A stretch of 37,897 nucleotides of DNA from assembly GCA_024685315.1 (NCBI GenBank), contig JAIKVW010000032.1:1-37897 (forward strand). The letters are read 5' to 3'. Below the pieces are notes generated by a model. The model saw only the letters and a program-made list of their open reading frames with translations. It was not told the origin of the DNA and did no database searches. The translations under genes and the position numbers were made by a program. Within the stretch, counting starts at the first letter, position 1. Every line of letters starts with the position of its first letter. This document shows, piece by piece, positions 7,135 through 15,647 of the stretch. The DNA is from Lachnospiraceae bacterium. Its GTDB lineage: Bacteria > Bacillota > Clostridia > Lachnospirales > Lachnospiraceae.

Positions 7135-9534
7135 TTACGAGTTCCCTGCGGCCTCGCTGTATGCCTTAAGCTTAGCGTAGACCTTTCCGTGAACGGTGTC
7201 CTCAGGGTAGTTCCCGTTTTCATCGGGTTTCCCTGCCGGGCAGCCGAGAAGGAGCTCAAGCCCCTGGTCGATGTTGCTGATCGGATAGATGTGGAACATT
7301 CCTTCTTTCACAGCCTCGACGACCTCATCCTTCAGCACCAGGTCACGGATATTTGACTCCGGGATAATAACTCCCTGCTTTCCGGTAAGCCCGCGCTTTT
7401 TGCAGAGGTTAAAGAATCCCTCGATCTTGTATGTCGCGCCGCCGATCGCCTGGATCTGGCCCTTCTGGTTCACAGAACCGGTGACCGCGAGGTCCTGCCT
7501 GATTGGAAGCCCTGAGAGCGAAGAAAGTATGCAGTACAGCTCCGTGCTTGAAGCGCTGTCGCCGTCGATCCCGCTGTAGTTCTGCTCGAAGCAGATGCGG
7601 CAGGAGAGCGAGAGCGGGAATTTCTGCGCGTAGGTCTGGCCAAGGTAGCCCGAGATGATCTGGACGCCCTTATCGTGGGTCTGCCCGCTCATCTGGGCTT
7701 CTTTTTCAATATTCACGATGCCGGACTTCCCGGTATAGGCAGTAGCGGTTATGCGTGAAGGAATGCCGAATTCATAATCGCCGGAGTCCAGCACCGCAAG
7801 CCCGTTGATCTGGCCTATTTCGGCCCCGTCGGTCGCGATCATTATGACGTTGTCATCGTACATTTCCGAAAGCTTTTCTTCGTACTGCCTGAGGCGGAGC
7901 TCCTTCTCCAGGACAGCCTTTTTTATGTGCTCCGCGGTAATAACGGAGGCTCCGCCAAGCCTTGCCCAGGTGGCCGACTCGCAGAGCACTTCCTCGACGT
8001 GGTTGAACATCGTCGAAAGCTTGTCCTGACGCTCGGCGCAGCGCGAGGAGTGCTCGATCACCGCGCAGACCGCACTGGCGTCAAAGGGAGGGGTATTTTC
8101 CGACTCCGAGAACCTTTTGATGAATCTTGCCATCTTAAGCACATTTTCCTGCGTGCGGGGCATCTCTGAATCAAAATCCGCCCTGATCTTGAAAAACTTG
8201 TCAAATTCCTCGTCGCTCGCGCGGAGCAGGGCGTAGTGGTAATCGCTGCCGATCATAATGAATTTGATCCTCGCGGGTATCGGCTGGGGCTTAAGGTAAG
8301 GCGCTGCCGCGGGCTGCCCGTCCCGCACAGGTTCAATGCTGATCTCGCCGGTCTTGATAGTCCTCCTGATGGTCTCCCAGGCCTGGGGCGAAGTGAGGAC
8401 GTCATAGACCTGGAGGATGAGGTAGCCGCCGCGGGCCTGGTGCAGGAGTCCGCCTTTGATCCGGGTGAAATCCGCGCCCGGAGCGGTTCCGGATACCGCT
8501 GCCTCCACCTCCCCGGTAAGGTTCGGGACCGAAGGATTGTAGGAAACTATGACAGGTGCGCCTTTTGTGCGGGAATTATCTATCACCAGGTTTGCTTTGT
8601 ATCTGGCAGTCAGCTCATCCGCGGAAAGGCGAGTGCGCGCGCTGAGGAGCTCTGCAAGCCCTTCCTCAGGTTTTTCATCTTCATCCTCCAGGAGGATCTC
8701 AAGGTTCTCAAGCATATCGCCAAGGACCGCCGAAAGGAAGTTCTGCACATCCTCGGAGTCCTGATATTTCTTCTGAATGGCCTGGAAAGAGCGCTTAAGG
8801 GAAGCCTCGCCGGTATCCTGGTCGAGCTTATCTTTGGCATCCTCAGCTTCTTTCTGGAGAGAGCTCAGCTCGCGGAGCGTGTGGGCGCATTTTTCCTGCA
8901 CCGTCAGCGCGCTCTTCTCGATCTGGTCGCGCATTTCGTCGGTAAGCTGGGCGAAGTCTTCTTCATTGAGGAGCGTGCCCTCGATCACCGGATTGAATGT
9001 GAGCCCATCGTCCGTGAACGCCGCAAGGAAGCCGTAATTCCCGGCAGTTTCGTTTATGACCGCAAGGAGCTCGTCCTCTTTTTTGCCGGCATCGCGGGCA
9101 ATCTTTCCCTTTTCCGCCGCGTATTTGCTGCTGCTGAATGCCTTGGACAGCCCGCTGCGGCATTTCGTGACGAGGGCATCCATGTCCTTCACGAACTTTT
9201 TGCCGTGCCCGGCGGGAAATGAGATCGCGGAGGGCGCTTTGGGGTCGCTGAAATTATACACGTAGCACCAGTCCTCGGGCACCGGCTCCGAGGCGGCCTT
9301 TTCAAGGGCTTTCTTCTTTGCGTAAGTAGTCTTGCCGGTGCCTGAAGGTCCGGCCATGTATATATTGTAGCCCTTCATCCCGACCTCAAGGCCGAAGTCG
9401 AAGGCCTGCTCGCCGCGCTCCTGGCCGATTATGCCTTCAAGCGGCTCAAGCTCGGATGTGGTCCTGAAAATAAAGTCCGAAGGGGATGAAACCTGTTTTA
9501 ATTCGGTATATGAAAGTTCATGGATCTCGCTCAT
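7135..9534 (-). CDS. Lon-like ATP-dependent protease (LonH/YcbZ type)
   Basis: A 799-residue cytoplasmic AAA+ protease. Walker A is GPSGTGKT at residues 62-69. A long charged helical insert (about 150-290) follows, then the rest of the ATPase region. The C-terminal S16 peptidase domain shows the nucleophile in DGDSASS (Ser660) and the general-base Lys in GGATYKIEGF (Lys703), so the Ser-Lys dyad is complete. It lacks the usual N-terminal substrate-binding domain of classical LonA and matches the shorter Lon-related family that includes E. coli YcbZ. It would degrade damaged or regulatory proteins. The ATG at 9534 has a GGGAGG ribosome site eight bases upstream and its own extended -10 promoter, so it is probably a single-gene unit. 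The C-terminal tail after about 765 is short and variable. Confidence 0.9.
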   Translation of the reverse strand: MSEIHELSYTELKQVSSPSDFIFRTTSELEPLEGIIGQERGEQAFDFGLEVGMKGYNIYMAGPSGTGKTTYAKKKALEKAASEPVPEDWCYVYNFSDPKAPSAISFPAGHGKKFVKDMDALVTKCRSGLSKAFSSSKYAAEKGKIARDAGKKEDELLAVINETAGNYGFLAAFTDDGLTFNPVIEGTLLNEEDFAQLTDEMRDQIEKSALTVQEKCAHTLRELSSLQKEAEDAKDKLDQDTGEASLKRSFQAIQKKYQDSEDVQNFLSAVLGDMLENLEILLEDEDEKPEEGLAELLSARTRLSADELTARYKANLVIDNSRTKGAPVIVSYNPSVPNLTGEVEAAVSGTAPGADFTRIKGGLLHQARGGYLILQVYDVLTSPQAWETIRRTIKTGEISIEPVRDGQPAAAPYLKPQPIPARIKFIMIGSDYHYALLRASDEEFDKFFKIRADFDSEMPRTQENVLKMARFIKRFSESENTPPFDASAVCAVIEHSSRCAERQDKLSTMFNHVEEVLCESATWARLGGASVITAEHIKKAVLEKELRLRQYEEKLSEMYDDNVIMIATDGAEIGQINGLAVLDSGDYEFGIPSRITATAYTGKSGIVNIEKEAQMSGQTHDKGVQIISGYLGQTYAQKFPLSLSCRICFEQNYSGIDGDSASSTELYCILSSLSGLPIRQDLAVTGSVNQKGQIQAIGGATYKIEGFFNLCKKRGLTGKQGVIIPESNIRDLVLKDEVVEAVKEGMFHIYPISNIDQGLELLLGCPAGKPDENGNYPEDTVHGKVYAKLKAYSEAAGNS

Positions 9535-9568
9535 TATACGGCCCTCCCGAAAGATTGGATTTGCTTAA

Positions 9569-9577
9569 ATTATACCA
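9569..9577 (-). promoter_or_regulatory. extended -10 promoter of Lon-like gene
   Basis: On the minus strand the sequence reads TGGTATAAT, a perfect extended -10 element, about 35 bases before the start codon. The -35 region is weak, as is common with extended -10 promoters. Confidence 0.65.
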
Positions 9578-9605
9578 CAGCGGAGGCATCTATTGTGATA
9601 GAATG

Positions 9606-9644
9606 TTATTGCTCAGCACCCGGGCATGGGGTGCTGAATAGTTA
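9606..9644. repeat. TCAGCACCC dyad, copy 1
   Basis: TCAGCACCC (9613-9621) pairs perfectly with GGGTGCTGA (9629-9637) around a 7-base loop and is followed by ATAGTTAC. A related element with the same order of motifs (ATTG-TCAGCACCC-GGC ... GCTGAA-AGTTAC) occurs at 15574-15616. It sits between divergent genes and may be a palindromic intergenic repeat or, less likely, a regulatory hairpin. Confidence 0.5.
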
Positions 9645-9715
9645 CCATAAAAAAGATATCAGGCGGCCGCGGCGCAGGAAGCGGCCCGCGGTCAGTTTCA
9701 GCGAGGGATAGATAA

Positions 9716-10222
9716 ATGGACAGAAAAGAATTTCTGATAGCTCATTTCGGCATGGAGATGCTGGAGGCAGAGGGTACTTATGTAAAGCAGGTGTACGCAG
9801 GGGAAAATGCGGCAGCAGACGCCCCGGCCCCGGCGGTCACATGTATGTACGGCCTTTACAGCGACGATCCGCCTTCGCTCAGCCTTTTCCACCGGCTTAC
9901 CGTCGATGAGGTGTGGAGCTGGTACGAAGGAGACCCGCTTGAGCTCTTCCTGCTGAAACCGGACGGAAGCAGTGAAAGGGTAGTGCTGGGCCCGGATACC
10001 GGGAGAGGCGAGCTTTACCAGTTCACGATCCCCGCGGGCACCTGGCAGGCCGGCAGGCTTGTCCCGGGCGGATCCTTCTGCCTTTACGGCTGCACCTGCG
10101 TGCCCGGGTTCACGCCGGAATGCTTCACCCCGGGAAGCCGCGCCCAGCTCGCCAAAGCCTACCCCCGGGACGAGGAGACAATAATCTGCTTTACACCTGA
10201 CAGCGGGGATATTATGATATGA
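9716..10222 (+). CDS. DUF985 family cupin protein
   Basis: A 168-residue cytoplasmic protein matching the cupin_5 (DUF985) family over its full length. Typical features are the N-terminal helix leading to an MLEAEGTYVKQVY segment, then TCMYGLYSDDPPSLSLFHRLTVDEVWSWYEGDPLELFLL, which carries the cupin strand residues, and a C-terminal GCTCVPGFTPECF motif. The family is a small jelly-roll with no settled function, and sugar or nucleotide-sugar isomerase-like roles have been suggested for relatives. The ATG follows GAGGGA by about seven bases. The next gene (MATE exporter) starts 38 bases downstream on the same strand, but no functional link is obvious. Confidence 0.85.
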   Translation: MDRKEFLIAHFGMEMLEAEGTYVKQVYAGENAAADAPAPAVTCMYGLYSDDPPSLSLFHRLTVDEVWSWYEGDPLELFLLKPDGSSERVVLGPDTGRGELYQFTIPAGTWQAGRLVPGGSFCLYGCTCVPGFTPECFTPGSRAQLAKAYPRDEETIICFTPDSGDIMI

Positions 10223-10260
10223 TTCAGTAAAGTGATAAGACGCAGGAGTTTATTCAAAAT

Positions 10261-11631
10261 ATGCCCGAAAACAAGATGGGCGTCATGCCCGTAAAGAAGC
10301 TTATTATTTCAATGTCTGTGCCCATGATGATCTCAATGCTGGTGCAGGCCCTCTATAATATAGTTGACAGCGTATTTGTTGCCCGGATCAGTGAGGAAGC
10401 GCTCACTGCGGTGACTCTTGTATTCCCGCTGCAGAATCTCATGATCGCGGTTGGGTCGGGTACAGGGGTCGGCGTGAACGCGCTCCTCTCAAGGTCGCTC
10501 GGGGAGAAGAACTTCCCGCAGGCGGACAAGGCAGCGAACACCGCGGTCCTGCTTTCATTATTTAATTTCCTGCTTTTCCTGGTAATCTCATTTACGGTGG
10601 TAGGGCCCTTCGTCGGCTCCCAGACCGACAGCGAGATCATTAAAGAGTACGGCAGAATCTACGGGGCGATAGTCAGCGGGCTGAGCTTCGGCCTGTTCTT
10701 CCAGATCATGTTCGAGAGGCTGCTTCAGTCGACCGGGCTTACCATATATTCAATGGTCTCCCAGCTTACCGGCGCGATCATCAATATGATACTTGACCCG
10801 ATAATGATATTCGGCCTTCTCGGTTTCCCGAAGCTGGGGATAGCCGGCGCCGCATACGCTACCGTCATAGGCCAGTCGATCGCCGCGCTCACAGGGCTTT
10901 TTTTTAACCTCAGGAAGAATAAGGAACTGCATTTCTCGATCAGATCGATACTAAGGCCTGAGAGAAGGACCTTAAAGCGCATCTATTCCGTAGGCGTCCC
11001 TTCGATAGCGATGCTGGCCATCGGCTCGATCATGACCTACTCGATGAACCGTGTGCTCAAGACTTTCTCGGATACCGCGACAGCGGTATTCGGAGCCTAC
11101 TTTAAGCTCCAGAGCTTCTTCTTCATGCCGGTGATCGGCCTTAATAACGGGGCGATACCGGTGCTCGCCTACAATCTCGGCGCGGGGAAGAAGGAGAGGA
11201 TAGATGAGACGATAAGCTTCACTTCAAAGCTCGCAATAGTGATAATGATCGCGGGAACGCTTGTTTTCGAGATATTCCCGGCGCAGCTGCTTTCGCTGTT
11301 CGATGCTTCGGAGCACATGCTTTCGATAGGGATCCCTGCGATGAGGATAATCGCCCTGCATTTCCCTGTGGCCGCGATCTCCATAACCAGAGGGGCGATT
11401 TTCCAGGCTTTTTCGAGAAGCCTTTATTCGCTCGTTGTGTCCCTTTGCAGGCAGCTGGTGGTGCTGATACCAGCAGCCTATCTGCTGTCGCTTACCGGGA
11501 TAGTGGCAAATGTATGGTGGTCTTTCCTGATCGCGGAGGCGATGTCGCTGGCGCTCACACTGATCTTTTTCAGGAAAGTCTACAGGCAGACCTTTGGAGC
11601 AGAAGAGCCTGCTCCGGTTAATAATAATTAA
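10261..11631 (+). CDS. MATE family efflux transporter
   Basis: A 456-residue integral membrane protein with about twelve hydrophobic segments in two similar halves, the normal MATE length. The opening NKMGVMPVKKLIISMSVPMM, the SVFVARISEEALTAVTL stretch and the GVGVNALLSRSLGE segment after the second helix are characteristic of the bacterial MepA/DinF-like branch. The second half repeats the pattern (FFMPVIGLNNGAIPVLAYNLGAGK). Such proteins export drugs, dyes or metabolites in exchange for Na+ or H+. The substrate cannot be read from sequence. It ends 19 bases before the aminopeptidase gene, so the two may share a transcript. Confidence 0.9.
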   Translation: MPENKMGVMPVKKLIISMSVPMMISMLVQALYNIVDSVFVARISEEALTAVTLVFPLQNLMIAVGSGTGVGVNALLSRSLGEKNFPQADKAANTAVLLSLFNFLLFLVISFTVVGPFVGSQTDSEIIKEYGRIYGAIVSGLSFGLFFQIMFERLLQSTGLTIYSMVSQLTGAIINMILDPIMIFGLLGFPKLGIAGAAYATVIGQSIAALTGLFFNLRKNKELHFSIRSILRPERRTLKRIYSVGVPSIAMLAIGSIMTYSMNRVLKTFSDTATAVFGAYFKLQSFFFMPVIGLNNGAIPVLAYNLGAGKKERIDETISFTSKLAIVIMIAGTLVFEIFPAQLLSLFDASEHMLSIGIPAMRIIALHFPVAAISITRGAIFQAFSRSLYSLVVSLCRQLVVLIPAAYLLSLTGIVANVWWSFLIAEAMSLALTLIFFRKVYRQTFGAEEPAPVNNN

Positions 11632-11650
11632 GATAAGGAAGGTCTTTATC

Positions 11651-12916
11651 ATGAATTACGCGGAGAAACTGATTGATTTCATCGAAAAAAGCCCGGTGAG
11701 CTTCCAGGCAGCTGCAAATGCCGCGGCGCTTCTCTCGGAGGCTGGCTTTGAAGAGCTCGCTGAGGACCAAAGGTGGAGCATCGCCCCAGGCGGGAAGTAT
11801 TACGTGGTGAGGAATGATTCCGCGCTGATAGCATTTGCGGTCCCGGAAAGCTTTAACTCGGTGCACATCGCTGCGGCCCACACGGATTCCCCTTATTTTA
11901 AGATAAAAGAGAACCCGGAGATCAGCCGCGGCGGCAGCTATGCGGTGCTGAACGTTGAGAAATACGGCGGGATGCTTCAGGAACCCTGGTTTGACAGACC
12001 GCTCTCCGTGGCTGGAAGGATCATCGTGAAGGAAGAGGGCAGGCTAGTCTCAAAGCTTATCGATTTCAAAAAGGATATGCTCATCATTCCGTCGATTGCG
12101 ATACATATGGACCGGGAGGCCAATGAGGGGAGAAAAAAGAATCCCCAGGAGGATATGCTTCCGCTCTACGGACTCTGCGGGGAGGGCAGCACGCCGGACC
12201 TTATGCAGGAAGCCGCAGACCTTGCCGGAGTCGGACGGGACGATATACTGGGAAGCGACCTCTTCGTGTACAACCGCCAGAAAGGCACCATCTGGGGGAA
12301 TAACGGCGAGTTCGTCTCGGCTCCAAGGCTGGATGACCTTCAGTGCGTATTCAGCGGTCTTACAGGCTTCATTGCAGGCAAAAAAGAGAAAGCCCTCTCG
12401 GTATTTGCTGCCCTTGACAATGAAGAGGTCGGGAGCTCGACAAGGCAGGGAGCTGCCTCCGGATTTCTTAAAGACACCCTCCACAGGATCTACAATAGCC
12501 TCTGCAGGGATTTTGAGCAGTACCAGACGGACCTCGCGAACGGTTTCATGCTCTCGATGGACAATGCCCACGCGCTGCATCCGAACTACCTGGCAAAGGC
12601 GGATCCGGTCAACCGGCCGGTGATCGGGGGCGGAGTGGTCCTTAAGTTCTCGGGGAACCAGAAATACTGCACCGACGGCTACTCCGCGGCGGTATTCAGG
12701 GAAATATGCTCCTGCGCAGGAAAGAAGCTCCAGGTGTTTACGAACCGTTCGGATATCCCGGGAGGCTCGACCCTTGGGAACATTTCAAACAACCAGGTCG
12801 CGATACCTTCAGCAGATATCGGGATCGCGCAGCTGGCGATGCACTCGCCCTTTGAGACCGCCGGGACTTCGGACACGAAGGACATGGCGGAGATAGCGGA
12901 GGCATTCTTCTCGTAG
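11651..12916 (+). CDS. apeB: M18 family aminopeptidase
   Basis: A 421-residue cytoplasmic zinc aminopeptidase of the aspartyl-aminopeptidase family. The two-metal site is visible: AAHTDSP (His77, Asp79), LDNEEVGSS (Asp256, Glu258 and Glu259), MDNAHA (Asp304) and the late MHSPFE (His398). Members remove N-terminal acidic or other residues from peptides. The ATG at 11651 is preferred to the earlier in-frame ATG at 11594 because it follows AGGAAGG by about nine bases, matches the family N-terminus (NYAEKLIDFIEKSPVSF) and does not overlap the MATE gene. It is the last gene before the regulated iron cluster. Confidence 0.92.
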   Translation: MNYAEKLIDFIEKSPVSFQAAANAAALLSEAGFEELAEDQRWSIAPGGKYYVVRNDSALIAFAVPESFNSVHIAAAHTDSPYFKIKENPEISRGGSYAVLNVEKYGGMLQEPWFDRPLSVAGRIIVKEEGRLVSKLIDFKKDMLIIPSIAIHMDREANEGRKKNPQEDMLPLYGLCGEGSTPDLMQEAADLAGVGRDDILGSDLFVYNRQKGTIWGNNGEFVSAPRLDDLQCVFSGLTGFIAGKKEKALSVFAALDNEEVGSSTRQGAASGFLKDTLHRIYNSLCRDFEQYQTDLANGFMLSMDNAHALHPNYLAKADPVNRPVIGGGVVLKFSGNQKYCTDGYSAAVFREICSCAGKKLQVFTNRSDIPGGSTLGNISNNQVAIPSADIGIAQLAMHSPFETAGTSDTKDMAEIAEAFFS

Positions 12917-13002
12917 CCGGAAACCATTTAAAATATCGTGTTAATCAGACCGCGGAACGGCAGGCAATAATAAAATAATTGCCCGCTGCTTCACGGTTTT
13001 TG

Positions 13003-13032
13003 TTGACAAACCGAGTTAGCTTATGCTAATGT
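13003..13032 (+). promoter_or_regulatory. candidate promoter of FTR1 cluster
   Basis: A perfect TTGACA lies at 13003-13008. TGCTAATGT (13024-13032) gives an extended -10-like element at 18-base spacing. It lies about 115 bases before the FTR1 start. The -10 itself is weak, as expected for a promoter under an activator or a tightly controlled repressor. Confidence 0.5.
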
Positions 13033-13070
13033 ATTTCGTGAAGTTAGCGGCGAGTAACTAGGTTAGTAAT
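13016..13070. promoter_or_regulatory. TTAG/CTAA inverted repeats over FTR1 promoter
   Basis: TTAGC-TTAT-GCTAA (13016-13029) is a perfect dyad lying between the -35 and -10 boxes. Just downstream come AGTTA-N8-TAACT (13042-13059) and ACTA-GGT-TAGT (13056-13066). GTTAG occurs three times in 52 bases. The half-sites resemble those of DtxR-family metal repressors more than the Fur consensus. Repression by iron (or manganese) is inferred. Confidence 0.5.
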
Positions 13071-13145
13071 TACTATTGCAGACTGCAGGCTTCATATTTC
13101 GCGAAGCAGACTGCTCCGGCAGGTATGAAAGGAAGCTTTTACATT

Positions 13146-14726
13146 ATGGAAAGAGTCAGGCAGGCAAAACTTAATAGAGTGCTGGCGCTGTTTCTTGCAG
13201 TGCTTGCTGCGTTCGGCCTGTTTTTCACGAATCCTCAGGAAGTCCGGGCTGATGAAGTCCCGGAGTATTATGAGACATTTGCAGATTATCAGAAGGATAA
13301 TCCCGACGTTGTGCTTACCTGGAATATTGTTGTAGATGAGATGGACAAGGTCATCGCGGCCGGCAAGGCACAGTACGCGGCCGGTGATGCCAAGGAAGCC
13401 TACAACAGGATAAATAACGCATATTACGGATGGTATGAGACCACCGGTTTCGAGCGAATCGCGATGGGTTACATCTCAGGTTCAAGGAAGACCGAGATGG
13501 AGCTTCAGTTCGCGGCATGCAAGGCTGTGACAAAGGCAGAGGGAACGGTCGAGGAGTTTAACGCCGAGTGCGACCTGCTTTCCGCAATGCTCCGCGAGGA
13601 TGCCAATAAGCTTGACGGGGTCAGCGGTGATTCCTCATCGGAGGACTCTTCCGGCAGTTCCTCGGACAGCAGCAGTTCAAGCGGCCAGAGATCCGCGGCA
13701 GCGGCAGCCTTTATCGCCTGCTTCTCTATCATTCTCAGAGAAGGCTTTGAGGCGATCCTGATCGTCGGAGCTATTGCAGCATACCTTATTAAGGGCGCAG
13801 CAGATGAAGCCGACAGGAAGAGGAAGACTAGGCCGGTATACGCCGGAGCCATCTTCGGCATCGTGGCAAGCTTCATCACCGCAGCTATCCTTAACGCGAT
13901 CAAGCTTGCGAACAGCGCTTCGCAGGAAGTCATCGAAGGCGTTACCGCTCTTATCGCAGTCTGCGTTCTCTACTACGTAAGCAACTGGATGCTTAATAAG
14001 TCCGAGACCGAGGCCTGGACGAATTACATCAAGAGCAAGGCCGAGGCCGGAGCAGCCAGGAACAGCATGTTCGCGCTGGCTTTCACATCATTCCTTGCAG
14101 TTTACCGCGAGGGCGCTGAAGTCATCCTTTTCTATCAGCCAATGCTCAGCGGCGATTACGACCGCGGCGCGGTCTGGGCCGGATTCATAGTCGGATGCAT
14201 CTGCCTGGTATTCGTATACCTCGCTATCCACTACTTCAGCATCAAGCTTCCTCTGAAGCCTCTGTTTACCGCGACCAGCATATTGATGTTCATCATGTCC
14301 ATCGCGTTCCTGGGCTCCGGTATCAAAGAGCTCATCGAGGGAGACGTATTCACGATCTGGGTACCTTCGTGGGTCGCATGGATACCTTCGCATCCCGTTT
14401 TGGAGATCCTGGGCATCTATCCTTGCGGACAGACGGTTATTGCTCAGCTGATCCTTCTGGCAATTACGATAATTATATTCGTACGTACCAAGAGGAAGCA
14501 GAAGCTCGAACATGAACAGCTTCTTGCCGAACATCCCGAGATCGCAGAGCGCGAGAGGCTTGCTGTGCGCGCGACCAAGCAGGATGTTGTTGATATCGTC
14601 AATGAGAAGCTTGCCGAGGCAAGCGTCATGGCCGGGGAAGCGGCATCAGGCGTGAGCAGGGAAGAGCTTCAGAAGATGATAGAGGAAGCTGTAGCGAAGG
14701 CCCTCTCAGACAAATCAGGTAATTAG
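13146..14726 (+). CDS. FTR1 family iron permease
   Basis: A 526-residue membrane protein. I place the start at 13146, ten bases after AAAGGAAG, rather than at the ATG at 13125, which lacks a usable ribosome site. A signal sequence (1-35, ending VRADE) is followed by an extracytoplasmic helical domain (about 36-158), a Ser-rich linker (160-179) and the FTR1 membrane domain of about seven helices. That domain has both iron-binding repeats: REGFE at 198-202 and REGAE at 321-325. This matches the FetM/Cj1658 type with an N-terminal outer domain. It should carry iron across the membrane with P19, the next gene. A charged, helical cytoplasmic tail of about 70 residues (455-526) is unusual. The control region upstream holds TTAG/CTAA dyads. 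Confidence 0.92.
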   Translation: MERVRQAKLNRVLALFLAVLAAFGLFFTNPQEVRADEVPEYYETFADYQKDNPDVVLTWNIVVDEMDKVIAAGKAQYAAGDAKEAYNRINNAYYGWYETTGFERIAMGYISGSRKTEMELQFAACKAVTKAEGTVEEFNAECDLLSAMLREDANKLDGVSGDSSSEDSSGSSSDSSSSSGQRSAAAAAFIACFSIILREGFEAILIVGAIAAYLIKGAADEADRKRKTRPVYAGAIFGIVASFITAAILNAIKLANSASQEVIEGVTALIAVCVLYYVSNWMLNKSETEAWTNYIKSKAEAGAARNSMFALAFTSFLAVYREGAEVILFYQPMLSGDYDRGAVWAGFIVGCICLVFVYLAIHYFSIKLPLKPLFTATSILMFIMSIAFLGSGIKELIEGDVFTIWVPSWVAWIPSHPVLEILGIYPCGQTVIAQLILLAITIIIFVRTKRKQKLEHEQLLAEHPEIAERERLAVRATKQDVVDIVNEKLAEASVMAGEAASGVSREELQKMIEEAVAKALSDKSGN

Positions 14727-14740
14727 AAGCACAATTGCTT

Positions 14741-14757
14741 TTAGTTATAAATACTAA
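14741..14757 (+). promoter_or_regulatory. TTAGT-N7-ACTAA dyad before P19
   Basis: TTAGT (14741-14745) and ACTAA (14753-14757) flank TATAAAT, which could be a -10 box (14746-14751). The site lies 26 bases before the P19 start codon and echoes the dyads on the FTR1 and DUF4418 promoters. It may be an internal, iron-controlled promoter, although no good -35 box is visible. Confidence 0.35.
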
Positions 14758-14783
14758 TTTCCATTTTCACAAGGAGGCAAAGT

Positions 14784-15458
14784 ATGAAAATGAAAAAGCT
14801 TTTGGCAAGTGCCGGAGCTCTTGCTCTTGCAGTAAGCATGCTTGCAGGATGCAGTTCCAGCTCGGCAGCACCCAGCAGCAGTTCAGCAGCTGAGACTCAG
14901 GCAACTGAGGCTGTTTCCGAGAGTGTTAAGGAAGACGCAGCTATCACCCCCGGCGGAGACAACGCTGGATTTACCGAGACCCCTATCTTTGAGGGACTGA
15001 CCGCTGCATTCATGGATGTTAACGCAGTTTATTTCCAGCCCGTTCCGATGGCAGACGATGTAAACCCTGACATCCCCGCAGAAGGCTATGATATCCACCT
15101 TGAGTGCGACGTAGCTGCAAATGAGGAAGGCGCAAAACTTGGATACGGACTTGGCGACTGGGTTCCTTATCTCACCATCGACTACTCCATAGTTAATGCT
15201 GAGACCGGTGAAGTTGCTGCAGAAGGTACCTTCATGGAGATGAGCGCATCTGACGGCCCTCACTACGGACAGAACATCAAGCTTCCGGAGTCCGGAACCT
15301 ACAATGTAACCTTTACCATTCATTCCCCCGGCGAGAACAACTATCTCATCCACACCGATGCTGAGACAGGCCCTGGCGGAAGGCTTTCCGATTACTTTGG
15401 AGACGGAAACCTTACCGTTACCTACGAAGGCTGGGAGTACACAGTACAGGATTGGTAA
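14784..15458 (+). CDS. P19/FetP/Tp34 family iron-transport lipoprotein
   Basis: A 224-residue lipoprotein with lipobox LAGC (Cys23), a Ser/Ala/Glu-rich spacer to about 60, and the P19 beta-sandwich domain. Residues matching the known metal ligands of P19 are present: His105 and Glu107 (HLE), Met151 or Met153 (FMEMS), His160 (DGPHYG) and His190 (HTDAETG). Family members bind Cu(II) and iron and hand iron to the FTR1 permease. The ATG follows an ideal AAGGAGG site by seven bases, and codons are more biased than in the neighbours, which suggests high expression. It lies 57 bases after FTR1. In this Gram-positive-type cell it would be tethered on the outer face of the membrane. Confidence 0.92.
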   Translation: MKMKKLLASAGALALAVSMLAGCSSSSAAPSSSSAAETQATEAVSESVKEDAAITPGGDNAGFTETPIFEGLTAAFMDVNAVYFQPVPMADDVNPDIPAEGYDIHLECDVAANEEGAKLGYGLGDWVPYLTIDYSIVNAETGEVAAEGTFMEMSASDGPHYGQNIKLPESGTYNVTFTIHSPGENNYLIHTDAETGPGGRLSDYFGDGNLTVTYEGWEYTVQDW

Positions 15459-15647
15459 AAAGATCTGCTCTCTCTATAGAGACTGTAATCTGAAGAAAAA
15501 AACATGAATGCATCACAGCCGCCCCGGCATTCGACCGAGGGTTGGCTGTGGTGTATTTGTGCGTTAATATGGAATTGTTCAGCACCCAGGCTCAGAGACG
15601 AAAGCTGAACAGTTACGCAAATTTTTGTTCTCCGGAGGTTGTTTTTT
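15459..15647 (+). other. P19-DUF2318 spacer with hairpins
   Basis: No gene seen in this 189-base gap, the longest inside the cluster. CACAGCC (15514-15520) pairs with GGCTGTG (15544-15550), with CCGG/CCG pairing inside. No T-run follows, so partial termination or RNA processing that sets the P19 to downstream ratio is possible. A second dyad (15577-15610) follows. Confidence 0.5.
15574..15616. repeat. TCAGCACCC dyad, copy 2
   Basis: GTTCAGC (15577-15583) pairs with GCTGAAC (15604-15610), followed by AGTTAC. Motif order and flanks match the element at 9606-9644, though the right arm here lacks the GGGT part. It lies just before the DUF2318 ribosome site. Confidence 0.45.

Noticed and set aside
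8236-9222. Open frame of 328 codons opposite the Lon-like gene
   Set aside because: It mirrors the charged helical part of the protease; no start signal or family likeness.
13071-13125. Riboswitch or leader peptide before FTR1
   Set aside because: The direct repeat GCAGACTGC and a short GCTTC/GAAGC pairing are present, but there is no terminator hairpin and no convincing small reading frame.
13125-13145. Alternative FTR1 start at 13125
   Set aside because: GGCAGG lies only one base before that ATG, while AAAGGAAG is well placed for the ATG at 13146, which opens a normal signal peptide.
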